Shown: positions 45,709 to 57,805 of the stretch, in pieces | How positions within the stretch are numbered: the first letter of the stretch is position 1 | Layout of the letters: every line of letters starts with the position of its first letter | Source of the DNA: Ligustrum vulgare | Lineage: Eukaryota > Streptophyta > Magnoliopsida > Lamiales > Oleaceae | Reading direction: 5' to 3' | DNA: 64,000 nucleotides | Assembly: GCA_963555705.1 (NCBI GenBank) | Contig: OY743181.1 | Location: 22,510,513 to 22,574,512, forward strand | Position numbers and translations under genes: made by a program | The notes under the pieces: generated by a model | Database searches by the model: none | What the model saw: the letters and a program-made list of their open reading frames with translations, nothing else | What the model was told of the DNA's origin: nothing

Positions 45709-45943
45709 AAAAAGGTGTAACCCACACCTTGAGGATCCTAACCAATCCTACACTGGACCATTGATTAAGGAGGTTAATCGAAAGTTATGCCTCCCAGAGC
45801 CAGGGTGGAGGTGTGGAAAGTCATAACTCCCGCTTACCACAGGACCCAAATCCATTTTAAATATTCGAATCTTACACCTGACTGCGCTGAGCACTTTTCC
45901 ATCACTCCCTTTTGCCATTGAGAGATGTGCCTCGAGAGCTCCT
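45709..45943 (-). mobile_element. tRNA-derived SINE, older copy
   Basis: It matches the SINE at 48686-48943: GGTGTAACCCACACC, AGCCAGGGTGGAGG, TAACTCCCGCTTRCCACA and CTGCGCTGAGCACTT in the same order. The B-box region is altered (ATATTCGAATC). The flanks TTACTTTAATAT and TTACTAATATA may be an eroded target duplication. Confidence 0.7.
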
Positions 45944-46054
45944 TACTAATATATATATATATATATATAAGTAAAAAAAAATTAAAAAATTATGAGTTTA
46001 TGAGCAAGATTATTTTAATGAAAAATGTGTGTATATATATATATATAGTATGAT

Positions 46055-46640
46055 ATGATGATATTCGTGTATCGAGTTTCTTTCAGGCAGGTCGGGCCTA
46101 TGGATATTGATTTTTTACAACAAAATAATTTTTTTTTAAAGTAAGTAAAAAAAAATTATGAGTTTATGAGCAAGATTATTTTAATGAAAAATGTATAATT
46201 ATAAATAACTTAAAATAAATAAAGTTTAAAAAATGGAAGTCAAATCATCGTCGAATTCATTTCTTTCCCTTGTGCAATTGAAAGCCTCTATAAATCTGCT
46301 TTATTTTTAGATTTTTGTTTTTTTTGATGTGGGTCCCAAAAATCAGTATGTCTTAAATTTATCCACACAAAATCCGACCAACCGTGCATTGGGTTTAAAC
46401 CACATTTGCGTAAAGAACCCTTATCCATTTTATTTTGGGAATCTAACACCTTGCATTGCATGGGCATTTTGGTCTGTGTATATGTATATGACATTTTGAT
46501 TCCATCATGAGAAAATAAAATTTTAAGAAATCCAAAAAATTGAAAAATTGAATCGGTATTCAACGGATCACTCTTATTAAGGAAAAAAAAAAAAAATTCT
46601 ATTGAATTGGTTTCCACCACATTTGTGTAACAAGTTGGAT
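46055..46640. repeat. LHY upstream segment, copy B part 2
   Basis: It aligns with 15612-15660 and then directly with 17694-18780: CGTGTATCGAGTTTCTTTC, GATTTTTTACAA, AAAAATGGAAGTCA, TTGAAAGCCTCTAT, CAACCGTGCATTGG, CTTGCATTGCATGGGCATTT and AATTGAAAAATTGAATCG. It lacks the 2-kb two-unit insertion of copy A. A further partial repeat of its start (AATTATGAGTTTATGAGCAA) lies at 45985-46030. Confidence 0.75.
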
Positions 46641-47118
46641 TGAAAAATCCGCTTCATTCTAAAATTTTTCAAAAATATCCGATTCCGAATAGTCTGAAAT
46701 TCGAAACTTCCGAATTTCGAAATTTTTCGATAAAATTGGATTGAAATTGGAACGGGTTTCAAAATTTCAAAAACTCCAATCTAGAAATCCCCGAAGTATT
46801 CCAAATACATTTTGATCCGAAAATTCTGATTTTTCGGAATAATTTTCGAATTTTTTTGTACTTGCATTACAATTAATTAATAATATAAATTTAAGAAAGT
46901 AATTTATTAAACGATAAATAATAATAAAACATTATTAAAATTAGATTTAATATATAACTGATGGGTAACACTTTTACTTATCTTCATTTCAGGGTACTCA
47001 CCACTCGACGAGTTAAGCGAGACAAGGCCCCTAGGATTCCCTCTTTTTAGGATATAAACCATTGATTTTCCTAGAGGCTAAGACTGACTTATTTATCGTC
47101 ATACTACTCAAAAGGAGT
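46641..47118. other. Spacer without visible gene
   Basis: AT-rich with many GAAATTTTTCGA / TCGAAATTT-like short inverted motifs at 46650-46860, but no coding frame or repeat boundary that can be defended. GGAGT at 47114-47118 would be the left target duplication of the following LTR. Confidence 0.4.
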
Positions 47119-47934
47119 TGATGTGATCCAAAGTAGGAGATCAAAGGAGAAGTCGAGAATAGTGATCTACGTGGTAAACATAACAAGTTTCATGTTGGAG
47201 TCGAATCGAGAAAACGAATGATCAAGCCGAGTCAAAAAGGGGAAGTTCAACCATAACTATAATCACAGCTGTAACACATGAAGGTCACAACCGTAAGTTA
47301 CTCACGACTCAAATTGAAGATTCCCATAAATTATATATTTACAACCGTAAATGTGAATCTCACGGCCGTAAGTTACTCTCGAGCAAAAAAAAAAAAGAAT
47401 AATTCCAGCAATATAACACTTGCGACCATAAGGGTGTTTGTTACGGTCGTAACTATCGAACCGGAAGTCACTTACGGCCGTAAGTGATGGCTTCACGGCC
47501 GTAATTATCTTTTTCCAGAATTTCGCGAATTTTAATTTATTTTCCATTTTGGTTTATTATTTTCGCAAATTAGGGCCCATTAGCGGTGAAACCTAGTTTA
47601 TTTCAGTTTTTAGTTTATATTATCAATTTTTACCACTGTAAATATTAACTTTGTTATTATTTTGATTTAATTGAGATTTTCTCTCTAGTAAAAAGGAGGA
47701 GAAATTTTTCAAGGAATTTGACATCCCTTGTGGTGTTTCTAAAACATTGGTTCTTCATTCCCCATCGTCGAGTCATCGCGTCGTGATTTTTGGGTCAAAG
47801 TCCTATCTTCAACTTTATCTTTTCCAATTATTTTATTTCTTGATTTCTTGTTTTTCGATGAATTTAGATCTTTCATATCGTTTGTGTCATTTATTCCGTG
47901 TTCCTTGTCGCGTTTCCTGAACGAGATAGCATCA
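47119..47934 (+). repeat. LTR of the TGATG...CATCA family, with start of an internal region
   Basis: It starts TGATGTGATCC, ends GAGATAGCATCA and is followed by a primer-binding site (TGATATCAGAGCTTGG). It is homologous to the LTR at 61526-62469 (TAGTGATCTACRTG, AAGTTTCATGTTGGA, GATCAAGCCGAG). It carries a palindromic site array (47263-47504). About 90 bases of internal leader remain (to 48022), then unrelated sequence begins and no 3' LTR is found, so this is a truncated element. Confidence 0.8.
47263..47504. promoter_or_regulatory. Phased palindrome array TYACGGCCGTAA in LTR
   Basis: Eight 12-base sites start at 47263 (TCACAGCTGTAA), 47285 (TCACAACCGTAA), 47339 (TTACAACCGTAA), 47360 (TCACGGCCGTAA), 47420 (TTGCGACCATAA), 47441 (TTACGGTCGTAA), 47472 (TTACGGCCGTAA) and 47493 (TCACGGCCGTAA). 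Start-to-start distances are 22, 54, 21, 60, 21, 31 and 21. All but the 60, which spans an A run, are close to whole multiples of 10.5. The text between sites is not repeated. Confidence 0.75.
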
Positions 47935-48022
47935 GGTGATATCAGAGCTTGGATCTAGATTCAGTTCTTGGTATTTCTTGAATTTTTCCTGGTTTTCTTG
48001 AGTTTTCATGTTCTTTCTTGTT

Positions 48023-49018
48023 GTAACGCCCCAACCCGCATGGGTTGAAACGTCAGCAAAATATTTAAATAATAGACCGTAAGTTTAGAAATCAATTGAT
48101 AAACTAATGAATTTATTTTGCGATAAATAATTACAATATCAATTTATGGATATTTTTTAAATACTTTCAACAAGTTAAACTCATGTAAAAGAAAATAACT
48201 TTGTGTCTACTTTGGAAACAAATATTAAATTGTCAATTCCTTTTCTATAGCGGAAGCAATAACCCTTCACGGCAAATACTTTCCCTTCAATTCAAGAGGT
48301 CCCGTGTTCGAACCAAAATTATGCACATTTTTCTTTTAAAAACCCCTTTTTTTTAACTCAAAGTACTGTTCACGTGAACAGTAAAATTCATTGCACTGTT
48401 CACATGAATAGTACCATGCAAAAGTTGACATCCCTGTAAGTGCAACCGTATACTTTACTAAGAGAATTTACAAAATATTTGACATTGTAATTAACCGATC
48501 TGGAAATTTTATAAAATTTTCACTACACATAGATACCTTCGTAACATACAGCATATACAAAAATTGGCGGCCGTTGAAAAGATACGTAGTACTAAAATAA
48601 TTCTCAAAATACCTTTATGGCTAAACAATGTAGCTTTACTTAAAGTAACATAAATTTCTACATACATTGGAATGACTTGATTTTAAAAAAAAAAAAAAGG
48701 TGTAGCCCACACCCTGAGGGCCCGAACCGACCACGCCCAAGATCATTGGTTCGGGAAGGTAAATCCAGGTTATGCCTCCAAGGAGCCAGGGTGGAAGGGC
48801 TTATGGTAAACATGAGAAACGCTCAATAACTCCCGCTTGCCACAAGGCCAATTCCACCTTGCGGGGAATCGAACCAAGCACACAGCTGCGCTGAGCACTT
48901 ACCACCCATCCCCTTTGCCACTTGGAGATGTGCCCTGGGGGCTGGAATGACTTGATTTTAAGTTTATATGATAGTTAACTCATTAAGTTATCAAGTCCAA
49001 TTGGTTTCATCCAAAAAT
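48023..49018. repeat. Repetitive DNA of undetermined type, carrying a SINE
   Basis: It begins TGTAACGCCCCAACCCGCA, a start resembling chromovirus LTRs, immediately after the truncated leader at 48022. It contains TGTTCACGTGAACAGTA and a similar CACTGTTCACATGAATAG, plus the SINE at 48686. The copia element is inserted at its right edge; beyond the copia element the flank at 55867-56110 probably continues it (GAACAGTAACGTCCCG). Confidence 0.4.
48686..48943 (-). mobile_element. Full-length tRNA-derived SINE with 17-bp target duplication
   Basis: The flanking direct repeat GGAATGACTTGATTTTA is perfect (48669-48685 and 48944-48960). On the minus strand the head has an A-box-like TGGCAAAGGGGATGGG and a B-box GGTTCGATTCC, and the element ends GGGCTACACC followed by a T tail of about 13. 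The size of 258 bp, the pol III boxes and the T tail fit plant SINEs. An older copy lies at 45709-45943. Confidence 0.88.
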
Positions 49019-49470
49019 TGTTGGATAAATTCAATAATATGGGGCCAAACATGTATAAAATAAAATGTGTGGTGTTATTTTAAGGATTTAGTCAATAAAG
49101 TGATCCACTAAAGATTATTCGGGACTAATGGGTATTAAGTGTCGTGAGATTAAAGTGTAGAGACGGATTCAATGTTTTAAATTGATGAGGGGCCAATTTA
49201 ATAACATTGAAACATGATAGTTGCCCTACAACTATTTATACAGGTCATGGTCCCCAATTGAGCGTGGCTTTTCATAATTCTCTGCATCCCCGTCAACAGA
49301 GAAGAAACATAAGGAGAAAACCACGAATCAGTTGGAAGGCCATAACCCGTTTAATCAAACGCAATAATGAATTCAGGTACGCTTCCGCTTCAGTATCGAT
49401 CTTGATAATTACAGCATGATGTTCGTGGATTTTAGATGAACATTCATCTATATCAAAATTAATTTTAACA
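49019..49470 (+). repeat. 5' LTR of copia element
   Basis: 452 bp. Differs from the 3' LTR by C/T or G/A changes at four sites and one transversion (CATCTA against CATATA). Confidence 0.95.
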
Positions 49471-50988
49471 AGTGGTATCAGAGCCAACATCGTGTTGAAT
49501 TACCAGATCAATTTTGTACGAATATATGTATACTGCGTCTGTTAATATGTGAAACCGATTTCAATGAATTCGAAATATATACATACACAGCGTGGTTCCT
49601 CTGTGTATGAACTTATATGTAAAACCAAGTATCAGTGTATGTATATTCGAGACTAATACTTAGAGGAATTGAAGAAAATTTGGATTCTTATTTTTTCCAT
49701 CCGGCCGATCGTCTTCTCTCTGTGTATATATGCGAAAAATCTGGGTTCACACGTTGATTTTTCAGTTCTGTTTTTTGTATTTTTCGAATTGGAATTGTTG
49801 CTTGTTGTGTATGGTGGTTGTTGATGATGGAAAGGGTTGCGGCGTCGGATTTCGTTGGTTGCGCGCGGTGGAGTGCAGCTTCGCTGCGGGCGACGGATAT
49901 CGCGGCGGTTTTGGGCTGCAGCGCTGGTGATGGCGCTGCAGGTGACGGGTGGCGCCAGCGATGGCGCCGCGTTCTTGGATGATGGAGCGGCGGCTAGGGT
50001 TTCAAAACCCTAGCTGCGCAATTCGTTTTTTTTGGGGCAGGGACCTCATGTGTAAATTTGAAGTTTTGAAGGGCTAGGTTGCAAATTTACGAAAATTAAG
50101 GTTATTTCACATCAGGTCCTCCTGATTTGTTTTAAACATTATTTTAAACCCTAAGTTTATAAAACTTTTAAGTTGGCCCTTCAAACTTCTGAATTTATAA
50201 AATTAAGTCCCTGCAGTTAAGAAATCATTTAAGTTAGGTTTTAAGAATTCTGAATTTTACGATTCAGTGCCTAAAGTTTATGATTTTAATTAATTGGCCA
50301 CTAAAGTTTGGGAAAATTGCAATTTAGTCCTTCAAGTTCAAAAATATTTCATAATTGGCCAATCAAGTTTAATTAAATTGCAATTTAACCATCCAACTTA
50401 ATGATTACTTAATCCTAAAGTATTGAATTTCATAATTCAAATCCTAAAGCCTTAAATATATGCAAAACATTCAATTCAAGTTCAAATTTTGGTATGACAG
50501 ACTCTTTTGAGAAATATAATATTTCGAAGTGAATTAATTGAAGCAACATGTTGCCAAAGCAACCTCTCTTGTGGAAATTAATTAACTTAGAATATTAGAA
50601 GGTTTTGTGTGTGTGTTGTTCATGCGGATATTGATCGGCCCAAAGGAAGGTCAATGTTTGGCTGGAATTTCACGTGCACCTGTGGTAATAAACGCGTGAC
50701 GATTATTTGGTTTAACGTGTGATCAATAAATCGGTCCAAAGAAAGGTTTATTGGTTGACATGTCTTATTGTCAGTGTTTGATTACTACATCGAGGTACCA
50801 CTTACAAGTTAATATTTCTGTCCAAAGACTAAATATTGATGTTGTGCTAGGTATCTTGTGATGGGCCTTACCATTATTTGAAATCATTATTTGCATAATA
50901 AAGTATTAATGTAAGCCATTTTCATCTTCTTCTCTATACAGTTAATTCATCTGCTACCACAATATCTGCAAATCTTAACTCAATCCCC
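49471..50988 (+). other. Leader of copia element
   Basis: About 1.5 kb between primer-binding site and Gag. It has no long frame. A GC-rich stretch lies at 49830-50000, and a strong acceptor-like TCTTCTTCTCTATACAG ends at 50941, just before in-frame codons leading to [11 protein letters not shown], so a spliced leader is possible. Confidence 0.5.
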
Positions 50989-53900
50989 ATGCTTGATGGG
51001 TCAAACTTCAAGGATTGGAAAGAGAACGCACTAATTGTTCTCGGCTGCATGGATCTTGACCTTGCTCTCAGGGTTGAGCAACCGGCTTCTCTTACAGATG
51101 CAAGTTCACCTGATGACAGGAGGAACTTTGAGAAGTGGGAACGCTCAAATCGCATGAGTCTAATGATCATTAAGTGCGGCATTCCGGAAGCCTTTAGGGG
51201 CGCAGTATCTGAAGAGGTAACTAATGCCAAGCAATTCCTTGCCGAACTTGAAAAGCGTTTTGCTAAAAACGATAAGGCTGAAACAAGCACGCTTCTGCAA
51301 AGCTTGATTTCAATGAAGTACAGAGGCAAGGGGAACATAAGGGAGTACATCATGAAGATGTCTCATACTGCTTCAAAACTTAAGGCACTAAAGCTCGACT
51401 TGTCTGATGACTTGCTCGTGCATTTAGTATTGATATCGCTTCCTGCACATTTCAGTCAGTTTAAGGTCAGTTACAACTGTCAAAGGGAGAAATGGACTCT
51501 AAATGAGCTCATTTCATATTGTGTGCAAGAGGAAGAAAGGCTGAAGCAGGATAGAACTGAAATTGCTAACTTGACAAGTACCTCTAAGGATAAGGGCAAG
51601 AAAAGAAAAACAGAATATGAAGCTGTTAAGGGTCCAGATCAAAAGAAGCCACATAAGGACAAAGAGGGTTGTTTCTTTTGCCTGAAACCTGGACATTTAA
51701 AGAAGGATTGTACCAAATACAACGCTTGGCGTGCAAAGAAAGGTACATTTCTTAATTTGGTCTGTTCTGAGGTTAATTTAGCTTCAGTACCTAGAAACAC
51801 TTGGTGGTTAGATTCTGGTGCTACTACTCACATAAGTGTTTCTATGCAGGGTTGCCTGTTCTGCCGAAAGCCAAGTGATGCTGAAAGATTCATCTTTGTG
51901 GGCGATGGAAAATCGGTGGAAGTTGAAGCAATAGGAACTTTTAGGTTATTATTGGGAACTGGTTTTTATTTGGATTTGAAAGACACTTTTGTTGTACCGT
52001 CATTTAGACGGAATTTGGTTTCTATTTCCTTATTGGACAAATCAGGATATTATTGTTCTTTTGAAAATTGTCAGTTTAGTCTTTCTTTAAATTCAAAAAT
52101 TGTTGGTACTGGTTCATTATGTTCGTACGATAACCTATATTTGCTTGATACTATTGCATCATATAATGAAACCTTGTATGTGGAATCACGTGGTACTAAG
52201 CGAAAATTAAATAAAGAAAATTCGGCAAAACTATGGCACAAGCGCTTAGGTCACATCTCAAAAACTAGAGTTGAACGACTTGTGTCAGATGGCATTTTGG
52301 ATTCCCTCGACTTTACGGACTTTGATGTTTGTATTGATTGTGTCAAGGGAAAACAGACCAAAACGAGAAGGTTAGGTGCTAATAGAACTTCGGACGTCTT
52401 AGAATTGATACACACGGATATTTGTGGACCATTCCCTACGGCTTCCTGGAATGGTCAACAATACTTTATATCATTCATAGACGATTACTCACGTTATAGG
52501 CATCTATATCTTATTCATGAAAAGTCTGAGTCACTGGACATGTTCAAAGCTTTCAAAGCTGAAGTTGAGAATCAACTCAACAAGAAAATTAAAAGCGTTA
52601 GATCTGATCGTGGTGGTGAGTACTACTGCAGATATGACGGTTCAGGTGAACAACGTCCAGGACCATTTTCTAGATTCCTAGAGGAATGTGGAATCGTCCC
52701 ACAGTACACCATGCCAGGTTCTCCTAGCATGAATGGTGTAGCTGAAAGACGAAACAGAACTCTTAAGGATATGGTAAGGAGTATGATTAGTCATTCTACT
52801 TTACCAAAATCACTCTGGGGAGAAGCATTAAAGACTGCAGCTTATATTCTGAATAGAGTACCAACTAAAGCTGCTGCTAAAACACCTTATGAGCTTTGGA
52901 CAGGCAGAAAGCCAAGTCTAAAGCATTTCCACATTTGGGGATGTCCAGCTGAGGCAAGGCCTTATAGGCCGCATGAGGATAAATTGGACTCCAAAACAGT
53001 TAGCAGCTACTTTATTGGTTATTCTGAGCGATCAAGGGGCTACAAATTTTATAATCCCACGCTTAAGTCAATTTTTGAAACGGGAACTGCAACATTTTTT
53101 GAGGATGTTGAGTTTGGGGGGAGAAATAAGGTTAGAGACATTATCTTTGAGGAAGGATCGATTTCGATTCCTACTGTTACTTTTGACAATGTGCAGGTTT
53201 CTATACCTGTCATTGATCAAGAAGTACATCCGGAAACTCAGCATGATAATGTTGAAGAAACTCCCATCCAAAATCCAGAAATACAAACTCAACAACCTCA
53301 ACAAACAATACCATTAAGGCGATCCACTCGAGAGAGGAAAAATGCTATTTCGGATGACTATGTAGTATTTCTCCAAGAACATGAGGAAAATAATGGAATG
53401 ATGAAAAATGATCCAATTAATTTTCATCAGGCCATGAAGGGTTCTGACTCTCAAAAGTGGATTGATGCCATGAATGAGGAGTATAAGTCTATGCAAGACA
53501 ATAAAGTTTGAGATCTTGTCCCATTACCAGAAGGTGCGAAACCCATTGGTTGTAAATGGATTTTTAAAACCAAAAGGGATTCGAAAGGTAATGTGGAAAG
53601 ATATAAGGCTCATCTTGTAGCTAAAGGCTTTACACAAAAGGAAGGTATTGACTTCAAAGAGACTTTCTCTCTGGTTTCAACGAAAGACTCTTTCAGGACA
53701 GTCATGGCACTTGTTGCACATTTTGACCTTGAGTTACATCAGATGGATGTAAAGACGGCGTTTCTCAATGGAGACATTGATGAGACGATTTATATGGTGC
53801 AACCAGAAAACTTCGTGTCAGGAGACTCGAAGAATATGGTTTGCAAATTAAAGAAATCCATCTATGGACTCAAGCAAGCTTCCCGTCAGTGGTACTACAA

Positions 53901-54993
53901 ATTTCATCAAGTGATCATCTCGTTTGGTTTTGAGATAAATGTTGTTGATGATTGTGTGTATCACAAGTTCAGTGGGAGTAAGCATATTTTCCTGGTTTTG
54001 TATGTCGATGACATACTGCTTGCCACTAATGATATAGGCATGTTGCACGAAACCAAGAGCTTTCTGTCAAGGAATTTTGAGATGAAAGATCTTGGGGACG
54101 CCTCTTTCGTATTAGGAATTCAGATACACCGGGACCGCTCTCGGGCTATTCTTGGATTATCACAAAAGAGCTATATCGATAAAGTTCTTGTAAGGTTTGG
54201 CATGCAGGATAGTAAACCAGGGGACACCCCTGTTGCTAAGGGAGACAAATTTAGTCTCAATCAGTGCCCGAAAAATAATCTTGAAGTTAAGGAAATGCAA
54301 AAGATTCCCTATGCATCAGCTGTTGGGAGTCTGATGTATGCTCAAGTTTGTACACGTCCAGACATAGCATTCATCGTTGGAATGCTAGGCAGATATTTGA
54401 GTAACCCTGGGATGGATCATTGGAAAGCAGCAAAGAGGGTTATGAGGTACTTGAAGAGAACAAGAGATTGCATGCTTACATACAGCAGATCGGATAAGTT
54501 AGAGATCGTAGGATACTCCGATTCTGATTTTGCGGGATGCCAAGACAGTAGAAGATCCACATCAGGCTACATATACCTGCTAGCTGGAGGAGCCATTTCC
54601 TGGAGGAGTGCTAAGCAGACACTCGTAGCTTCTTCCACTATGGCAGCAGAATTTGTAGCTTGTTATGAGGCATCTAATCATGGGATATGGCTGCGAAATT
54701 TTGTCACCGGGCTGCGTATTCTGAATGGAATTGAAAGACCATTAAAGTTATATTGTGACAATAACTCTGCAGTGCTATATTCCAATAACAACAGGAGTTC
54801 AACTAAGTCAAAGCACATTGACATTAAGTTCCTGGTTGTGAAGGAAAGGGTACAGAGTAGACAGATTTCCATAGAGCATATTGGGACAAACTCCATGATT
54901 GCGGATCCGCTTACTAAGGGATTAGCACCCAAGGTCTTTCACGAGCACACTGCTCGTATGGGTGTAATATTTCTTGAGGATATCATGATTTAG
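50989..54993 (+). pseudogene. Copia Gag-Pol polyprotein, one nonsense codon
   Basis: A single frame of 1334 codons is interrupted only by TGA at codon 841 (53509-53511), where family members have Trp. Domains in order: Gag of the UBN2 type (residues 1-210, [14 protein letters not shown]); zinc knuckle [14 protein letters not shown] from residue 228; protease LDSGATTH at about 274; integrase HTDICGPF with Asp 477, SDRGGEY with Asp 540, and VAERRNRT with Glu 586; the RT start KWIFKTKRDSKGNVERYKAH after the stop; active site YVDD at 1005-1008; RNase H near 1180-1290 (GYSDSDFAGC, AAEFVACYEA, HIDIKF). As it stands only Gag-protease-integrase would be made without readthrough. The start may lie upstream if the leader is spliced. 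Lineage assignment (Tork/TNT1-like or other) is not certain. Confidence 0.93.
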
Positions 54994-55409
54994 TGGGAGT
55001 TTGTATTTTGGTTGCTTTATGTTTTGGTTTTTTGGACACATTTGTGTATTTGGATAATTTTCTGTACGGAAATAAAGTATTCAGTTCATTCTACTCTGTC
55101 ACATTATGTTTGGTATTGATCTCACCTAAGGAATAAAGTCGGACCAATTGAAAATAGGCATGTTTGGATCACATAACATGTAATTTTCATACTACACTCT
55201 CATGATTGATCTATGTCATTTGGTTGTATTGGTATACGTGACCATTGATAGATTTAGTTACGATTAATGTAACGACAGTCGCTTTGATCCTATATTGATA
55301 TGATTGATGGACGAGATTGTTTGGAAATACCCTTAATAATGATAGCACATTTTTGAGCTCATAAGGTTGTATACATTTGTAAGGATACATGTATGGCCCA
55401 GTGGGAGAT

Positions 55410-55861
55410 TGTTGGATAAATTCAATAATATGGGGCCAAACATGTATAAAATAAAATGTGTGGTGCTATTTTAAGGATTTAGTCAACAAAGTGATCCACT
55501 AAAGATTATTCGGGACTAATGGGTATTAAGTGTCGTGAGATTAAAGTGTAGAGACGGATTCAATGTTTTAAATTGATGAGGGGCCAATTTAATAACATTG
55601 AAACATGATAGTTGCCCTACAACTATTTATACAGGTCATGGTCCCCAATTGAGCGTGACTTTTCATAATTCTCTGCATCCCCGTCAACAGAGAAGAAACA
55701 TAAGGAGAAAACCACGAATCAGTTGGAAGGCCATAACCCGTTTAATCAAACGCAATAATGAATTCAGGTACGCTTCCGCTTCAGTATCGATCTTGATAAT
55801 TACAGCATGATGTTCGTGGATTTTAGATGAATATTCATATATATCAAAATTAATTTTAACA
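55410..55861 (+). repeat. 3' LTR of copia element
   Basis: 452 bp, preceded by the purine tract at about 55399-55409 and followed by the AAAAT target duplication. Confidence 0.95.
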
Positions 55862-55866
55862 AAAAT

Positions 55867-57031
55867 ACCAAGTAATGAGAAAGATATGAAGTTTTGAAAC
55901 AAGGGACAGAAGCTGGGAGCTCGAAAAGAACACTGTGATGTACGCCCTTTTTTAAAAATTCATGCAGACCTCTATATAACTCCGAATTAAGTTCTTTTTG
56001 TGATCATAGAAAGATAATTCAGTGACGAGTGTCACTGTCTCTTCGAAATTTCATTCCAAGGTCTATGCTATGAACAGTAACGTCCCGAAGTTGGCTGGAC
56101 AGATTTGTTTGGGCACTGTTTTTCTTTTCTTTTACCCCTAATTTCAATCCTTAAGTTGCAAAAAGCATTCACATAAAATGCTTGTCTTCAACGTAAAAAT
56201 TTAAGCATTCATTATCATGACTTGGAAATCAAACTTAATGCATAACAATGTAAAAAAAAATCCAATTATTGTTTACTAGTCTTATTATCCTTAAAGAAGA
56301 ACTCCACCACTCGGCACCATCTGGCATCTCCATCGTTCAATCCGCAATCCACGACCTCATGCCACAAATTCAACTTGTAGAAGGGAATTAACCCATGAGT
56401 CGAAACTCAATAGATGTCATAGGCACTATCAAATTTAGAAAAACTCAACTATAGTTTCATACCATTGCACGTAGATGGATTTCCGGCAAAATCCAAATTT
56501 TTATAGCATTATCATAACACGTAAAGTTGGAGAATGATCATTCATCTTTTGTAGGGCCAATGCACCATACTCAAAGGTACCATTCTTTTCATAGTATTTG
56601 AGAATTTCATAATTTGAAAATGAAATAACCACTTGCACCTCTACCTACCTCAATTCAAAAGTGTTGGATATAAAAGCTTGGACTGTGAATGTTGTTTTCC
56701 GATGGTGAACGTTGCTATACAAATCTGATCACCTTACTTGCTTGAACTTTAAGCTTCCTCAAAATAATAATTTTTTTTTCATGGGGTTTGTGATATTTGA
56801 AACTAAGGAACTTGCACAATACCTTAGAAGACTCCTTTTGTAGTAGAAGGAATGTGAATGGGTGAAAGAAGTTGAAACCACCATTTCTACCCATTGAAGA
56901 GACGAAACGGGGTCTCATTTATGTGATAATTATAATTAGTGTAATGGGGTGTTTTAAGTGGAGGTTTATGGAATGTTTAAAAGTGATTAAATGGAGTGAA
57001 TGTGATAATCAACACTTTCATTTTGTTTGCG

Positions 57032-57033
<2 letters not shown>
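55867..57033. other. Region without recognised gene after copia element
   Basis: Composition is closer to 35-40 percent GC in parts (for example 56280-56420), but no domain or splice-consistent coding region was identified. The first part may continue the repeat interrupted by the copia element. Confidence 0.4.

Positions 57034-57124
<91 letters not shown>
57034..57124. repeat. (GA)n microsatellite
   Basis: About 45 uninterrupted AG units. Long Arg-Glu or Leu-Ser frames across it are artefacts of the repeat. Confidence 0.97.
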
Positions 57125-57127
<3 letters not shown>

Positions 57128-57753
57128 TTGAAATCAAAGTATATTGCACCTTTAGTCCCAAACTTTCCAATAAACATAAGAAAGTATGTACATGACTAAA
57201 TAAATTTTATAAGTCCCCCCATTTTGTTTGTACTTTTGAAAGATGCAATTCTATCCTAGTAAAATTAGTTTGTATCATCTATTACTTCATCGAAAATTTT
57301 TACATGAAATATCTCAATTAGTTTGTCATTGAGGTAATCAACATACTCGTATTTTTTTTTTTTTTGAAAAACTTCATGTTGTGCCACAAAATCAGAAAGA
57401 GTTGCATATAATAATATTAAATTATATTATACAATGTATACTATTAGGTAATAAATTATTGTAATGAATTATGTTATCAATATTATTGATTGATAATGAT
57501 GATATTGTGTAAGGATTTAGAGTGTGTCATTGTTGTATTGATTTAGTATGAAAGTCAGTGAAGCACTGCGTATAAAATGTCATATACAGATTAATTCAGA
57601 AATTAATTTAAGTTAATGTAGTGCAATATAATTGTATTGGTAATTATATTGTATGTAAATGTAAATTAAAATTTGTAAAATATTTTTCATGTAACCTATG
57701 AAAATTAAAGTCATGGATTAATGAAGTTGTAACTTTTTGGATTGAAGGTAATG

Positions 57754-57754
<1 letters not shown>

Positions 57755-57800
<46 letters not shown>
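57755..57800. repeat. (CA)n microsatellite
   Basis: About 22 uninterrupted CA units. The text before and after (GGATTAATGAARTTGTARC) recurs at 58087, giving a loose repeat of about 360 bp. Confidence 0.95.

Positions 57801-57805
<5 letters not shown>

Larger units (their letters stand above)
49019..55861 (+). mobile_element. Ty1/copia retrotransposon, nearly intact and young
   Basis: LTRs of 452 bp at 49019-49470 and 55410-55861 (TGTTGG...TTAACA) differ at five positions. The target duplication AAAAT lies at 49014-49018 and 55862-55866. A primer-binding site TGGTATCAGAGCC follows the 5' LTR and a purine tract CAGTGGGAGA precedes the 3' LTR. The polyprotein is complete in domain order, with one nonsense codon. 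Total length 6843 bp. Confidence 0.95.

Noticed and set aside
47302..47547. Frame with YGRK/YGRE repeats
   Set aside because: It is a translation of the ACGGCCGTAA palindromes in the LTR.
56872..57199. Long Arg-Glu and Leu-Ser open frames
   Set aside because: They are translations of the (GA)n microsatellite at 57034-57124.
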